A DNA stretch of 64,000 bases from Nitrincola sp048264025 (lineage in GTDB: Bacteria; Pseudomonadota; Gammaproteobacteria; Pseudomonadales; Balneatricaceae), in NCBI RefSeq assembly GCF_048264025.1, contig NZ_JBLXDN010000006.1, positions 113,913-177,912 of the forward strand. Direction: 5' to 3'. Shown here in pieces: positions 51,653 through 61,542 of this stretch. The notes beneath the pieces were generated by a model, which was given only the letters and a program-made list of their open reading frames with translations, did not search any database and was not told where the DNA came from. Position numbers and translations under genes: made by a program. Numbering within the stretch: position 1 is the stretch's first letter; every line of letters begins with the position of its first letter.

Positions 51653-52651
51653 TTAAGCCTTTGCGCTTGGCTGGTTATCTTTCAACTGACCACTCATGGC
51701 CATCGACATAACGGCCATGCGTACGGCAATGCCATTGGTGACCTGATTCAGAATGACTGAGCGTTCACCATCGGCTACGCTGGATTCGATTTCTACGCCG
51801 CGGTTAATCGGCCCTGGATGCATTACGATGGCATCCGCACGGGCATAGGCCAGCTTGGCTTCGGTAAGGCCGTAGAGCTTGTAGAATTCGGATTCACTCG
51901 GCAGTAGTGCGGACTGCATCCGCTCCTTTTGCAGCCTCAGCATAATGATGACGTCGACATCACGCAGTCCACGCGACATTTCGGTAAATACCTTGACGCC
52001 CATGGCTTCAATATGGCGTGGTAGCAGGGTCAAGGGGGCAATGACCCGGATTTCATCCACCCCAAGTACGCGCAGCGCATGAATCTGGGATCGGGCAACG
52101 CGGGAGTGCAATATATCACCGACGATGGCGACTTTCAGGGCGGAAAAGTCCCCTTTGTGCTGGCGTATGGTGAGCATGTCCAGCATTGCTTGGGTGGGGT
52201 GCGCATGGCGGCCATCACCGGCATTAATCACGGCAACATCGGGGGTGACATGCTCGGCAATGAAGTGTGCGGCTCCACTGGCTGAGTGGCGCACGACAAA
52301 CATATCGCAATGCATGGCGCGTAACGTCATCAGGGTATCCTTCAGGGTTTCCCCTTTGGAGGTCGACGACGTGCTGATGTTGAGGTTGAGAACATCGGCA
52401 GACAAGCGTTTGGCGGCCAGCTCAAACGTAGATAGCGTACGGGTGCTGGATTCAAAGAACAGATTGGCTACGGTTTTGCCGCGCAGCAGCGGGACTTTCT
52501 TAACCTGTTGGGCACCCATGTCGACAAATGAGTCGGCCGTGTCCAGAATTTCCGTGAGCAGAGGGGCCGAGAGTCCCTCAATGGTCAGGAAGTGTTTCAG
52601 CTGTCCTTCGGGAGTCAGTTGAATACTATCGTAGTGGTTCTGGCTCAGCAT
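51653..52651 (-). CDS. pyrB: Aspartate carbamoyltransferase catalytic chain PyrB
   Basis: 332 residues. FFESSTRTLSTFELAAKRL (carbamoyl-phosphate site STRT), then VVRHSASGAAH, DGRHAHPTQAMLD and MHPGPINRGVE. The N-terminal extension of about 15 residues and pairing with PyrC' are of the Pseudomonas dodecameric type, which has no PyrI. Confidence 0.97.
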   Translation of the reverse strand: MLSQNHYDSIQLTPEGQLKHFLTIEGLSAPLLTEILDTADSFVDMGAQQVKKVPLLRGKTVANLFFESSTRTLSTFELAAKRLSADVLNLNISTSSTSKGETLKDTLMTLRAMHCDMFVVRHSASGAAHFIAEHVTPDVAVINAGDGRHAHPTQAMLDMLTIRQHKGDFSALKVAIVGDILHSRVARSQIHALRVLGVDEIRVIAPLTLLPRHIEAMGVKVFTEMSRGLRDVDVIIMLRLQKERMQSALLPSESEFYKLYGLTEAKLAYARADAIVMHPGPINRGVEIESSVADGERSVILNQVTNGIAVRMAVMSMAMSGQLKDNQPSAKA

Positions 52652-52675
52652 AATAAAATACTCATGTCTTCAGGG

Positions 52676-53188
52676 TCAGGATTGACGTTGACGAATATCC
52701 AGTAGCAGCGGCTCAGGGCCGGAGAGTTTAATCTGCTGATCCGGGCGCAGGCTCAGGGTGTCGCCACACACATCCGGCTGAATAGGCAGTTCACGGCGCT
52801 GCAGGTCGATCAGGGTGATCAGTGAAATCGAAGCGGGTCTGCCGTAATCAAATAGCTCATTCATTGCCGCACGAATGGTGCGCCCAGACATGATGACATC
52901 ATCCACCAGCAGGATGTGTCGGTCTTCTGTTGGGCAGGGCAATTTAGATGGCATAACTTTAGGGTTCAGGCCAGAGTGGGTGAAATCATCGCGGTAAAAG
53001 GAAATATCCAGTATGCCCAGCGGGCTGGTAATACCCAGTTGCTGGTGTAGTCGTTCCGCTACCCAGACACCACCGGTTCGGATACCTATCATTAATGGGT
53101 CGTCGATATCTCGATAGGCGATCAGGGTTTTGAGATCCTGGCTGATAGAGTCAAGCAGGCGTTCAACGTTCAGGTTGCCCGATACCAT
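52676..53188 (-). CDS. pyrR: PyrR bifunctional regulator/uracil phosphoribosyltransferase
   Basis: 170 residues with the PRPP-binding motif ILLVDDVIMSGRTIRAAMNEL. In Gram-negatives PyrR sits before pyrB and may act on the pyr operon or as UPRTase. Its start overlaps ruvX by 26 bp. Confidence 0.92.
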   Translation of the reverse strand: MVSGNLNVERLLDSISQDLKTLIAYRDIDDPLMIGIRTGGVWVAERLHQQLGITSPLGILDISFYRDDFTHSGLNPKVMPSKLPCPTEDRHILLVDDVIMSGRTIRAAMNELFDYGRPASISLITLIDLQRRELPIQPDVCGDTLSLRPDQQIKLSGPEPLLLDIRQRQS

Positions 53189-53645
53189 AAAGGGTCTCCA
53201 GTGGGGTGTGGCTGGGAATGAGTTGGGTGGTGGAAAACCAGTCTTCCAGAATCAGACGTGCGGCAATACTGTCGACTGGTTCTTTGCGAAAATTACTGCC
53301 GCCACCGGCGGCGTAATGGATCTGCTTGGCTTCTCGGGTGGTGAGGCGTTCATCCATAAGGAAGCAGGGGTGGCCGAAGCGTTCATGCATACGGTTGGCG
53401 AATTTACGTGCTCGGCGGGCCATGTCGCTGATGCTACCATCCATATTGACCGGAATACCAACCACCAGGCAGTCTGGTTGCCAGGTTTCAATGATGGCGG
53501 CCAGTGCATCCCAGTCGGGTATGCCGTCGCGGGCATTGACCGTGTTCAGTGGTTTTGCCGTAGCGGTCACGGTTTGTCCGGCCGCAACGCCGATGCGCCC
53601 TGTGCCAAAATCAAAACCCAGTGCCGTTTTAAAAGATGACTGCAT
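53163..53645 (-). CDS. ruvX: RuvX/YqgF Holliday-junction resolvase-like protein
   Basis: 160 residues, RNase H fold; ALGFDFGTGRIGVAAGQ with the first catalytic Asp, then LVVGIPVNMDGS and FLMDERLTTREA. Known for roles in rRNA processing/junction cleavage. Tightly packed with pyrR and algH. Confidence 0.93.
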   Translation of the reverse strand: MQSSFKTALGFDFGTGRIGVAAGQTVTATAKPLNTVNARDGIPDWDALAAIIETWQPDCLVVGIPVNMDGSISDMARRARKFANRMHERFGHPCFLMDERLTTREAKQIHYAAGGGSNFRKEPVDSIAARLILEDWFSTTQLIPSHTPLETLYGIGQPER

Positions 53646-53656
53646 GCAGTTTTCGG

Positions 53657-54223
53657 TCAGGCATGTCCGGCATGAGTCGTCAGAAGTTGAAGGTTGACGC
53701 CCAGTGATGCCGCAGCTGCCTGAAGTCGCTCCTCAGCTGGTAACCGGAACATTATATCTGAATTTGCCGGACAGCTTAACCAGGTGTTTTCATATATCTC
53801 GTGTTCCAGTTGACCCGGGCTCCAACCGGCATAGCCAAGTGCGACCAGACAGTCTTTGGGACCTTCACCCACAGCCATGGCTTCAAGGATATCCATGGAG
53901 GTAGTCAACTGGATTTCATTGGTAACGGAATGACTGGATAGCCAGCGCCGTCCATCATCGCCATGTAACACAAAGCCCCGATCCGGGTGGATGGGCCCGC
54001 CCTTGAATACCGGCATAGGGTCGATAGCTACTTGGGTATAGTCAAGTTGGATATGATCAAACAGGTCATGCACCAGAATGCCGGCTGGGCGGTTGATGAT
54101 AATACCCATGGCGCCATATTCACTGTGATCACAGATATACGTCAGTGTGCGGGAAAAGTGGCGATCATCCAGATGTGGCATGGAGATGAGAAATTGATCG
54201 CGTAATGAAGTTGAATCGGACAT
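53657..54223 (-). CDS. algH: AlgH/YqgE (UPF0301) family protein
   Basis: 188 residues from ATG 54223 with AAGGTGA upstream; GTG 54232 is possible. LRDQFLISMPHLDDRHFSRTLTYICDHSEYGAMGIIINRP is the family start. AlgH influences alginate and virulence gene expression in Pseudomonas; molecular activity unknown. Confidence 0.93.
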   Translation of the reverse strand: MSDSTSLRDQFLISMPHLDDRHFSRTLTYICDHSEYGAMGIIINRPAGILVHDLFDHIQLDYTQVAIDPMPVFKGGPIHPDRGFVLHGDDGRRWLSSHSVTNEIQLTTSMDILEAMAVGEGPKDCLVALGYAGWSPGQLEHEIYENTWLSCPANSDIMFRLPAEERLQAAAASLGVNLQLLTTHAGHA

Positions 54224-54283
54224 GCGAGTCACCTTGGATAGAAAGTTACCGACGGACTCAAAACAAAAAGTCTTTTCTTAGGC

Positions 54284-55258
54284 TTAGTACACACTGGCGC
54301 GTTTCTCAAACTTCCAGGTACGAATTATTTCAAGACGGTCGGTGTCACGTCGCATTTCATTGGTGAAAGGCTGGAAGGGCGAAGCCATTTGCACGATACG
54401 TATCGCGGCATCATCCAGTATGGCATGGCCTGAAGATTGTAAGACTTCAATATCGGTTACGCTGCCATCTGGCAGGATGGCTACCAGCAAGCGCAAGCTG
54501 CCGTTGATATCATTGCGGCGGGCTTCTTCCGGGTAGTTCATGTTGCCGACGGTCTCAATACGTCGGCGCCAGTTATCCAGGTAAATGGCATCATCGTGCG
54601 CCATGGTGGAGGGTGCTGATGTGAGTCGGCGTACTCTGGGTTGTCGTGCTTGTGTTTGTTGTTGAGCTGAAAGCTGCGCCTGGATGCTGGCGATTTCCAT
54701 GCTGCGAGCCATGAGTGAGCCAGACTGTCCAGGGGTTGGTTGTGGCTGGCTGGCTGCTGGTTGGCGCTGTTGTTGAGCGGGTGCTTGCTCTGCTGCTGGA
54801 GCCTGAGTCACCACCGGTGTTTGCTCTGCGCCTGATTGCTCTGGTGCAGCGATTTCCGGTTCCACGGGGGCCGGCGGAGCGGGTGTCGGTTCAGCTATCT
54901 CTGGCTCTGGCTCGGGGTCTGGTAGAGTGATTGGTTGCGGCATGGGTGCTTGTTCTGCCACCACTTCATCTTCCAGGATGGATTCTTCGGTGACGCTGGG
55001 AAGCAGTTTTTCGTCACTCTCGCCACTGCCGAGTTGGTCTGCCTGGGCAAAAAAATCCGCGTCTACTGGTGGTGTTTCACTGGTTTGCTGGACCAGGGTG
55101 ATGTCCAGCGTATGCTGTGGTGGCGGTGTTTCCGGTAGTTTGAAGCTAATGGCCAGGATCAAAAAACCGTGCAGTGCCAGTGCCAGAAACAAGTTAAGGC
55201 CAAGGCGGTCTGCCGCGGTTTTATACCAGGAGTGGCGTTGATCCGGCGTAGATATCAT
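54284..55258 (-). CDS. TonB-family energy transducer, TonB3-type
   Basis: 324 residues. N-terminal membrane helix (LGLNLFLALALHGFLILAISF), long Pro/Glu/Gln-rich periplasmic spacer (about 80-200) and a C-terminal TonB domain with the paired DGSVTDIEVLQSSGHAILDDAAIRIV pattern. By position (algH and gshB neighbours) it corresponds to Pseudomonas tonB3, which is needed for twitching motility. No exbB/exbD adjacent. Overlaps gshB by ATGA. Confidence 0.88.
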   Translation of the reverse strand: MISTPDQRHSWYKTAADRLGLNLFLALALHGFLILAISFKLPETPPPQHTLDITLVQQTSETPPVDADFFAQADQLGSGESDEKLLPSVTEESILEDEVVAEQAPMPQPITLPDPEPEPEIAEPTPAPPAPVEPEIAAPEQSGAEQTPVVTQAPAAEQAPAQQQRQPAASQPQPTPGQSGSLMARSMEIASIQAQLSAQQQTQARQPRVRRLTSAPSTMAHDDAIYLDNWRRRIETVGNMNYPEEARRNDINGSLRLLVAILPDGSVTDIEVLQSSGHAILDDAAIRIVQMASPFQPFTNEMRRDTDRLEIIRTWKFEKRASVY

Positions 55259-56208
55259 TGTTCAGCAAGGATTTGCTCTAGTGTATACATCAGCTGCATG
55301 CCGATATCCAGATCAAACTGCGTATCCAGTTCGCGAATACAGGTCGGGCTGGTGACATTGATCTCAGTGAGATAGTCACCTATGACATCCAGTCCAACAA
55401 ACAACAGTCCTTGTGCCTTCAAGGTCGGGCCTACCTGTTCGCAGATCCACCGATCACGATCACTCAGAGGCTGCCCTTCACCTCGTCCGCCAGCGGCCAG
55501 GTTGCCGCGCGTTTCTCCGGCTGACGGTATGCGGGCTAGTGCATAGGGCAGGGGTTCACCGTTGATCATCAGAATACGTTTGTCACCAGCACTGATTTCT
55601 GGCAAATACTTTTGTACCATGCACATCTGGGTACCGTGAGCAGTCAAGGTTTCAATGATAACGCCCAGGTTCAAGCCATCTTCGCGTACCCGGAAGATCG
55701 ATGCGCCGCCCATACCGTCCAGGGGTTTGAAAATGACATCCTGATGTTCGCTATGGAAGGCGCGTAGTGCGTCATCACGACGTGATACCAGTACCGGTGG
55801 GCAGCATTGGGGGAAATGAGTGGCGAAGAGCTTTTCATTGTAATCCCGCAGGCCCTGGGTGCGGTTGACGATCAGTGTGCCCTGCTGCTCGGCCAATGCC
55901 AGTAGCTGCGTAGAGTAGAGAAACTCATTATCAAACGGCGGATCCTTGCGCATCAGGATAACGTCGAGCGTGCTGAGTGGCAGCTGTTGATAGACACCAC
56001 GGCTGAACCACTGGTCTGGGTTCATAGCGACTTGTAGTGGTGCCATGCGGCCCATCGCTTGACCCTGAACAAGGCTGAGATCGGATTGTTCCATGTACCA
56101 GATTTCCCAGCCTTTGCGTTGTGCGGCCCAGAGCATGGCCAGACTGGAGTCTTTCTTATAACTGATCGCCTCAATGGGATCCATGACGATACCGATTTTA
56201 ATACTCAT
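55255..56208 (-). CDS. gshB: Glutathione synthetase GshB
   Basis: 317 residues, ATP-grasp enzyme joining gamma-glutamylcysteine and glycine. KIGIVMDPIEAISYKKDSSLAML start, DVIFKPLDGMGGASIFRV ATP site, GGRGEGQPLSDRD loop and ITEINVTSPTCIRELD end are diagnostic. Confidence 0.97.
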   Translation of the reverse strand: MSIKIGIVMDPIEAISYKKDSSLAMLWAAQRKGWEIWYMEQSDLSLVQGQAMGRMAPLQVAMNPDQWFSRGVYQQLPLSTLDVILMRKDPPFDNEFLYSTQLLALAEQQGTLIVNRTQGLRDYNEKLFATHFPQCCPPVLVSRRDDALRAFHSEHQDVIFKPLDGMGGASIFRVREDGLNLGVIIETLTAHGTQMCMVQKYLPEISAGDKRILMINGEPLPYALARIPSAGETRGNLAAGGRGEGQPLSDRDRWICEQVGPTLKAQGLLFVGLDVIGDYLTEINVTSPTCIRELDTQFDLDIGMQLMYTLEQILAEQ

Positions 56209-56246
56209 TCATGTGTCCTGTCGTTGGTCTGGTGAGGATGACTATC

Positions 56247-56975
56247 TTAACCTAGATCACCCCAGAGATACTGTAAAACTGCGCAGGCAGCCACCGGCGC
56301 TGTTTCGGTGCGCATTACCCGTGGTCCGAGCGCCAGGGGTTGAAAACCTTGTGCTATTGCCTGTGCTACCTCAGTCTCGGTTAACCCCCCTTCGGGGCCG
56401 ATCAACAGCGCTACCGATGTTGGTGGTGGCATGTTGGTCAGCGCAGTAGCACTGTGATGGTGCAATACCAGCTTAACCTCCGCCTGGCAGGTTTCAAGCC
56501 ATGTCTGCAGTGGCTGCGGTGTGGCGATTTCAGGCAAGCGGTTACGTAATGACTGTTCACAGGCGCTGATGGCGATCTGTTGCCAGTGGCGCTGACGCTT
56601 ATCCTGTCGCTCTGCTGTGAGCTTAACCTCACAGCGCTCGGTAAACAGCGGAGTGAGGGTGTGGCAGCCCATTTCGGTGGCTTTCTGTACCGCATAGTCC
56701 ATGCGCTCGCCTCGGGACAGCGCCTGACCTATCTCGATGTTTAACGCTGACTCCGTGGCAGCGGCGCGCGCGCCGGTGATGTTGACCTGAATGCTGCGTT
56801 TACTGGCGCTGGTGATCTGCGCATCGTATTCCTGGCCATCACCATTAAATAGACAGAGCCGATCCCCTTCTCGCAGGCGCAAGGCTTTGCCAGCATGCTG
56901 AAAGCTGCTGTCGCTGAGCGTCAACTCAGAGAGGCCTGCCAGCGGCTGGGCCTCATAAAAGCGTGGTACTCTCAT
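56247..56975 (-). CDS. rsmE: 16S rRNA m3U1498 methyltransferase RsmE
   Basis: 242 residues, SPOUT knot with LLIGPEGGLTETEVAQA and LGPRVMRTETA near the C-terminus and an N-terminal PUA-like domain. Methylates U1498 of 16S rRNA. Lies between gshB and metK on the same strand. Confidence 0.96.
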   Translation of the reverse strand: MRVPRFYEAQPLAGLSELTLSDSSFQHAGKALRLREGDRLCLFNGDGQEYDAQITSASKRSIQVNITGARAAATESALNIEIGQALSRGERMDYAVQKATEMGCHTLTPLFTERCEVKLTAERQDKRQRHWQQIAISACEQSLRNRLPEIATPQPLQTWLETCQAEVKLVLHHHSATALTNMPPPTSVALLIGPEGGLTETEVAQAIAQGFQPLALGPRVMRTETAPVAACAVLQYLWGDLG

Positions 56976-56987
56976 CGGTGCGCCTGA

Positions 56988-58208
56988 TCAGAGGCCTGCG
57001 GCCTGTCGGAGTGACTCAGCTCGATCGGTCTTTTCCCAAGGGAAGGCGGTGAAGGTCTCGCTCTGCTTTTTCCCATCCTGATCAATCCACTCATAGCTGG
57101 TTTCAAAAGGCTCACGCCCAAAGTGTCCGTAGGCGGCGGTCATTTGATACATAGGATGCAGCAGATCCAGCATGGTGGTGATGGCATAAGGGCGCAGATC
57201 GAACTCACGCAGAATCAGTTGGATAATCTGTTCATCACTGATCTTACCGGTACCAAAGGTGTTGACTGACACGGAGGTTGGTTCGGCCACACCAATCGCA
57301 TAGGACACCTGGATTTCGCAACGATCAGCAAGGCCCGCTGCAACAATATTCTTGGCAACATAGCGTCCGGCATAAGCGGCGGAACGATCGACTTTTGATG
57401 GATCCTTACCTGAGAAGGCACCGCCACCATGACGTGCCATACCCCCATAGGTATCGACAATGATTTTGCGTCCAGTCAGACCACAGTCGCCTACCGGACC
57501 GCCAATCACAAACTTGCCGGTTGGATTGATATGGTAGCGGGTGGTGTCTGACAGCCATTCTGCGGGAATAACCGCTTCAATAATTTCCCGCTTCACCATG
57601 CGACGCAGATCATCTTGATTGATCTCTGGGTCATGCTGGGTGGAGAGTACAACGGCGTCAACACCGCAGGGCTGGCCTGCGTCGTTGTAGCGGATGGTTA
57701 CCTGGCTCTTGGCGTCTGGGCGCAACCAGGGCAGCATGCCGCTTTTGCGCAGCTCGGCCTGGCGCTCTACCAGGCGGTGAGCGTAGTGGATGGGCGCGGG
57801 CATTAAGGATTCGGTTTCATTGGTGGCGTAGCCAAACATCAGCCCTTGATCGCCAGCGCCCTGGTCTTCCGGGTTGCTGCGATCGACACCCTGGGCAATA
57901 TCCATGCTTTGTTTGCCGATCAGGTTGATTACGCCGCAGGTGGCGCCGTCATAGCCAACGTGTGAAGAGGTATAACCTATGGCATTGATCACGCTACGTA
58001 CCAGATCTTCCAGGTCAACCCAAGCTGAGGTGGAAATCTCACCAGCTACAATTGCGACACCGGTTTTAACCAGCGTCTCGCAGGCTACGCGCGCTTGCTT
58101 GTCACGCGCAATAATGGCGTCGAGAACCGCATCGGAGATCTGATCGGCTATTTTGTCCGGGTGACCTTCAGAAACGGATTCAGAAGTGAAGAGGGTGTAT
58201 TCGCTCAT
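56988..58208 (-). CDS. metK: S-adenosylmethionine synthetase MetK
   Basis: 406 residues from ATG 58208 (MSEYTLFTSESVSEGHPDKI). ATP/methionine motifs GHPDKIADQISDA, GAGDQGLMFGYA, and GGGAFSGKDPSKVDRSAAY. The longer reading to 58250 adds 14 non-conserved residues. Divergent from tkt across 246 bp. Confidence 0.97.
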   Translation of the reverse strand: MSEYTLFTSESVSEGHPDKIADQISDAVLDAIIARDKQARVACETLVKTGVAIVAGEISTSAWVDLEDLVRSVINAIGYTSSHVGYDGATCGVINLIGKQSMDIAQGVDRSNPEDQGAGDQGLMFGYATNETESLMPAPIHYAHRLVERQAELRKSGMLPWLRPDAKSQVTIRYNDAGQPCGVDAVVLSTQHDPEINQDDLRRMVKREIIEAVIPAEWLSDTTRYHINPTGKFVIGGPVGDCGLTGRKIIVDTYGGMARHGGGAFSGKDPSKVDRSAAYAGRYVAKNIVAAGLADRCEIQVSYAIGVAEPTSVSVNTFGTGKISDEQIIQLILREFDLRPYAITTMLDLLHPMYQMTAAYGHFGREPFETSYEWIDQDGKKQSETFTAFPWEKTDRAESLRQAAGL

Positions 58209-58343
58209 GTCAGGAAAATTCCTATAGCTTGAGAAGTTGTCGTCAGTCAATGACCCTGTTCAAGCCATTTTACCGGTTTGGTCGAGGTTTTTCATAACTG
58301 AATTTGAGGTTGAGGGTGAAATCCGGGTGTTTTTACATGAAAT

Positions 58344-58360
58344 TTCCACTTTATGTGGAA
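58344..58360. promoter_or_regulatory. Palindrome in metK/tkt intergenic region
   Basis: TTCCAC (58344-58349) and GTGGAA (58355-58360) around a 5-base AT loop, in the 246-bp gap between divergent metK and tkt. Could be an operator or a small hairpin; no regulator can be named. Nothing else in this gap stands out. Confidence 0.25.
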
Positions 58361-58454
58361 TTGCATTTGATGCGCGTGGCTATCTGCGCGAAAATCACCG
58401 CCTGTAACTTTTACGAACTTAAATCAGAATCGGGCCAGCCCCAGGAGTTGATTA

Positions 58455-60449
58455 ATGTCCTCTCGTCGTGAACTTGCCAATGCCATTCGGGCGTTGAGCA
58501 TGGATGCCGTCCAGAAAGCCAAATCCGGGCATCCCGGAGCGCCAATGGGAATGGCGGATATTGCTGAAGTCTTATGGAATGACTTCATGAAGCACAATCC
58601 TGCTAACCCATACTGGTTCGACCGTGACCGCTTTGTGCTGTCCAACGGCCATGGTTCCATGCTGATCTACTCCCTGCTGCATCTGACAGGTTATGACGTC
58701 AGCATTGAGGATTTGAAAAACTTCCGCCAGTTACACAGCAAAACCGCTGGCCATCCGGAATACAGCTACTGCCCGGGTGTTGAAACAACCACCGGTCCGC
58801 TTGGACAGGGGATCACCAATGCTGTAGGTATGGCATTGGCCGAAAAAGTGTTGGCCGCTCAATTCAATCGCGATGGACATGACATCATTGATCACCATAC
58901 CTATGCGTTTTTGGGCGATGGTTGTCTGATGGAGGGTATTTCACATGAAGCCTGTTCACTGGCCGGTACATTAGGGCTGGGTAAGCTGATTGCCTTCTGG
59001 GATGATAACGGCATCTCTATTGATGGCGAAGTTGAAGGCTGGTTTACGGATAACACCCCGGCACGTTTTGAAGCTTATGGCTGGCAGGTCATTCCGGCTG
59101 TCGATGGTCATGATGCGGATCAGATCCGTGAGGCGATTGAACTGGCGCGTGAAAATACCCAGCAGCCAACCCTGATCTGCTGCAAAACCATTATCGGTTT
59201 TGGTTCACCCAACAAGCAGGGCAAGGAAGATTGTCATGGTGCACCGCTGGGTGATGACGAGGTACTGCTGGCACGTGAACAATTACAGTGGCCGCATTCA
59301 CCCTTCCAGGTCCCAGGTGAGATTTATGATGACTGGAATGCTCTGGAAGCAGGCCAGTATGCTGAAAATGAGTGGAATGAGCGGCTGGCAGCTTACCAGA
59401 GCGCCTATCCTGAGCTGGCCGCTGAACTGGTGCGTCGTCTGGCAGGCGATCTGCCGGATAATTTTGAGCAGCAGGTAGATACATGGATTGCTGAGGTGGC
59501 CGCAAAAGGCGATACCATTGCTTCACGTAAGGCCTCCCAGAATGCGCTGAATGCACTAGGTCCGATACTGCCAGAGTTTCTGGGTGGTTCAGCGGACCTG
59601 GCAGGCTCAAACCTGACACTTTGGTCGGGTGCCAAGGGCGTTAGCCGTGAAGATGCCAGTGGCAACTATATGTATTACGGCGTGCGTGAATTCGGCATGA
59701 GTGCCATGATGAACGGTATTGCACTGCATGGTGGTTTTATTCCCTATGGCGCCACCTTCCTGGTGTTTATGGAGTATGCGCGCAACGCCGTGCGCATGGC
59801 CGCTTTGATGAAGCAACGGGTGATTTTTGTCTACACGCATGACTCTATTGGTCTGGGTGAAGACGGCCCAACGCATCAGCCGGTTGAACAGATTGCTAAC
59901 CTGCGTCATACCCCGAATATGGAAACCTGGCGCCCTTGTGATGCGGTAGAATCAGCCGTTAGCTGGAAGTCAGCTGTGATGCGCGCAGACGGGCCTAGTG
60001 CACTGATCTTCTCGCGCCAGAATCTGCCTCATCAACCGCGCAGCAATGATCAGGTCGCTGCTGTAGCACGGGGTGGGTATGTGCTGACAGATTGTGAAGG
60101 CACGCCAGAGATTATTCTGATGGCGACTGGCTCTGAAGTCGCCTTGACTATCAGTGCGGCCGAAGCTTTGACAGCCGAAGGGCGACGGGTTCGGGTAGTA
60201 TCCATGCCTTGTACTGAGCGTTTTGACAAGCAGGATGCGGCTTACCGTGAGGCGGTATTGCCTGCAGCCGTAACCGCGCGTGTAGCCGTGGAAGCCGCTC
60301 AGGCGGATTTCTGGTACAAGTATGTTGGTTTGAACGGTGCCATAGTCGGCATGCGCAGCTTTGGTGAATCAGCACCAGCCGGTGACTTGTTTGAATACTT
60401 TGGTTTTACCACTGAAAACGTCGTCAATACAGCCCGCGAACTGCTTTAA
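58455..60449 (+). CDS. tktA: Transketolase
   Basis: 664 residues (E. coli 663). Moves two-carbon units in the pentose phosphate pathway. TPP site GDGCLMEGISHEA, NGHGSMLIYS, TTTGPLGQG, and the pyrimidine domain MATGSEVALTISAAEAL at the C-terminus. ATG has AGGAG 8 bp before. Head of the tkt-epd-pgk-fba gene run. Confidence 0.97.
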   Translation: MSSRRELANAIRALSMDAVQKAKSGHPGAPMGMADIAEVLWNDFMKHNPANPYWFDRDRFVLSNGHGSMLIYSLLHLTGYDVSIEDLKNFRQLHSKTAGHPEYSYCPGVETTTGPLGQGITNAVGMALAEKVLAAQFNRDGHDIIDHHTYAFLGDGCLMEGISHEACSLAGTLGLGKLIAFWDDNGISIDGEVEGWFTDNTPARFEAYGWQVIPAVDGHDADQIREAIELARENTQQPTLICCKTIIGFGSPNKQGKEDCHGAPLGDDEVLLAREQLQWPHSPFQVPGEIYDDWNALEAGQYAENEWNERLAAYQSAYPELAAELVRRLAGDLPDNFEQQVDTWIAEVAAKGDTIASRKASQNALNALGPILPEFLGGSADLAGSNLTLWSGAKGVSREDASGNYMYYGVREFGMSAMMNGIALHGGFIPYGATFLVFMEYARNAVRMAALMKQRVIFVYTHDSIGLGEDGPTHQPVEQIANLRHTPNMETWRPCDAVESAVSWKSAVMRADGPSALIFSRQNLPHQPRSNDQVAAVARGGYVLTDCEGTPEIILMATGSEVALTISAAEALTAEGRRVRVVSMPCTERFDKQDAAYREAVLPAAVTARVAVEAAQADFWYKYVGLNGAIVGMRSFGESAPAGDLFEYFGFTTENVVNTARELL

Positions 60450-60488
60450 GCTGGTTAGTTAACGCAAAGAAAGGAAGCGTGACACACT

Positions 60489-61520
60489 ATGAGTTACCGC
60501 ATTGCCATCAATGGTTATGGCCGCATAGGTCAGAGTGTGTTGCGTGCCCTGTATGAGCGTGGCTTGCAGCATCAGTTGCAGGTGGTGGCATTAAATGAGT
60601 TGTCAGATATTGAAACCCTGACGTATCTGACTCGTTATGACACCACCCACGGACGCTTTCCTTTACCGGTTAGCCATGATGGTCAACATCTATTAGTCAA
60701 TGGCGATAAGATTCGGGTGCTAAGCATTGAGGACCCGCAACAATTGCCCTGGGCTGAATTGGCTGTTGATCTGGTTCTGGATTGCTCTGGTAGCTTTTCC
60801 AATCTTGCACAGGCACAAAAGCACCTTGATAGTGGTGCGCAGCGCCTGTTGTTTTCCAATCCAGCGTCGACAGATATCGATGCGACGGTAATTTATGGCT
60901 TTAACCATCAACAATTACGTGCAGAGCATCGCGTAGTTTCGGCGGCATCCTGTACCACCAATTGTCTTGTACCTGTGTTAGATTTGCTTGATCGAGAGTT
61001 CGGTATTGTTAACGGTGTGACCACTACGGTGCATTCAGCTATGAATGATCAGCCGGTCATTGATAGTTATCATCGCACTGACCTGCGTCTGACACGTAGT
61101 GCGTTACAATCCATCATTCCGGTTGATACCGGTTTGAGTAAAGGAATCGATCGACTCTTGCCGCACCTGGCCGGACGCTTTGAGTGCTTGCATCTGCGGG
61201 TGCCGACGATCAATGTGTCGCTGATGGATTTGTCAGTGAACCTGGCCAGTGATACCACGGTACAAGCTGTCAATCAGTTAATTGAAGCCCATTCACGCCA
61301 GGGGCAGTTGCACCAGCTTATGGGCTATACCGAAGAACCTCACGCGTCGGTGGATTTCAACCGCGATCCCCGCTCTGTGATTGTCGATGGCACCCAGACG
61401 CGGGTGACTGGGCAACGCTTACTGAAAATGATCTGCTGGTTTGATAATGAGTGGGGTTATGCCAATCGTATGCTGGATGTCGCAGATCACTGGCTAAGGC
61501 TTAGGAAAAATTTTGATTGA
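60489..61520 (+). CDS. epd: Erythrose-4-phosphate dehydrogenase Epd (GapB)
   Basis: 343 residues of the GAPDH family. INGYGRIGQSVLRAL NAD site and catalytic Cys in SAASCTTNCLVPV. Between tkt and pgk, as in E. coli and Pseudomonas, where Epd makes 4-phosphoerythronate for vitamin B6. HYHRTDLRLTRSA and lack of the usual GAPDH loop residues fit Epd over GapA. Confidence 0.9.
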   Translation: MSYRIAINGYGRIGQSVLRALYERGLQHQLQVVALNELSDIETLTYLTRYDTTHGRFPLPVSHDGQHLLVNGDKIRVLSIEDPQQLPWAELAVDLVLDCSGSFSNLAQAQKHLDSGAQRLLFSNPASTDIDATVIYGFNHQQLRAEHRVVSAASCTTNCLVPVLDLLDREFGIVNGVTTTVHSAMNDQPVIDSYHRTDLRLTRSALQSIIPVDTGLSKGIDRLLPHLAGRFECLHLRVPTINVSLMDLSVNLASDTTVQAVNQLIEAHSRQGQLHQLMGYTEEPHASVDFNRDPRSVIVDGTQTRVTGQRLLKMICWFDNEWGYANRMLDVADHWLRLRKNFD

Positions 61521-61542
61521 TAACTAACAAGGAACTATCCCT

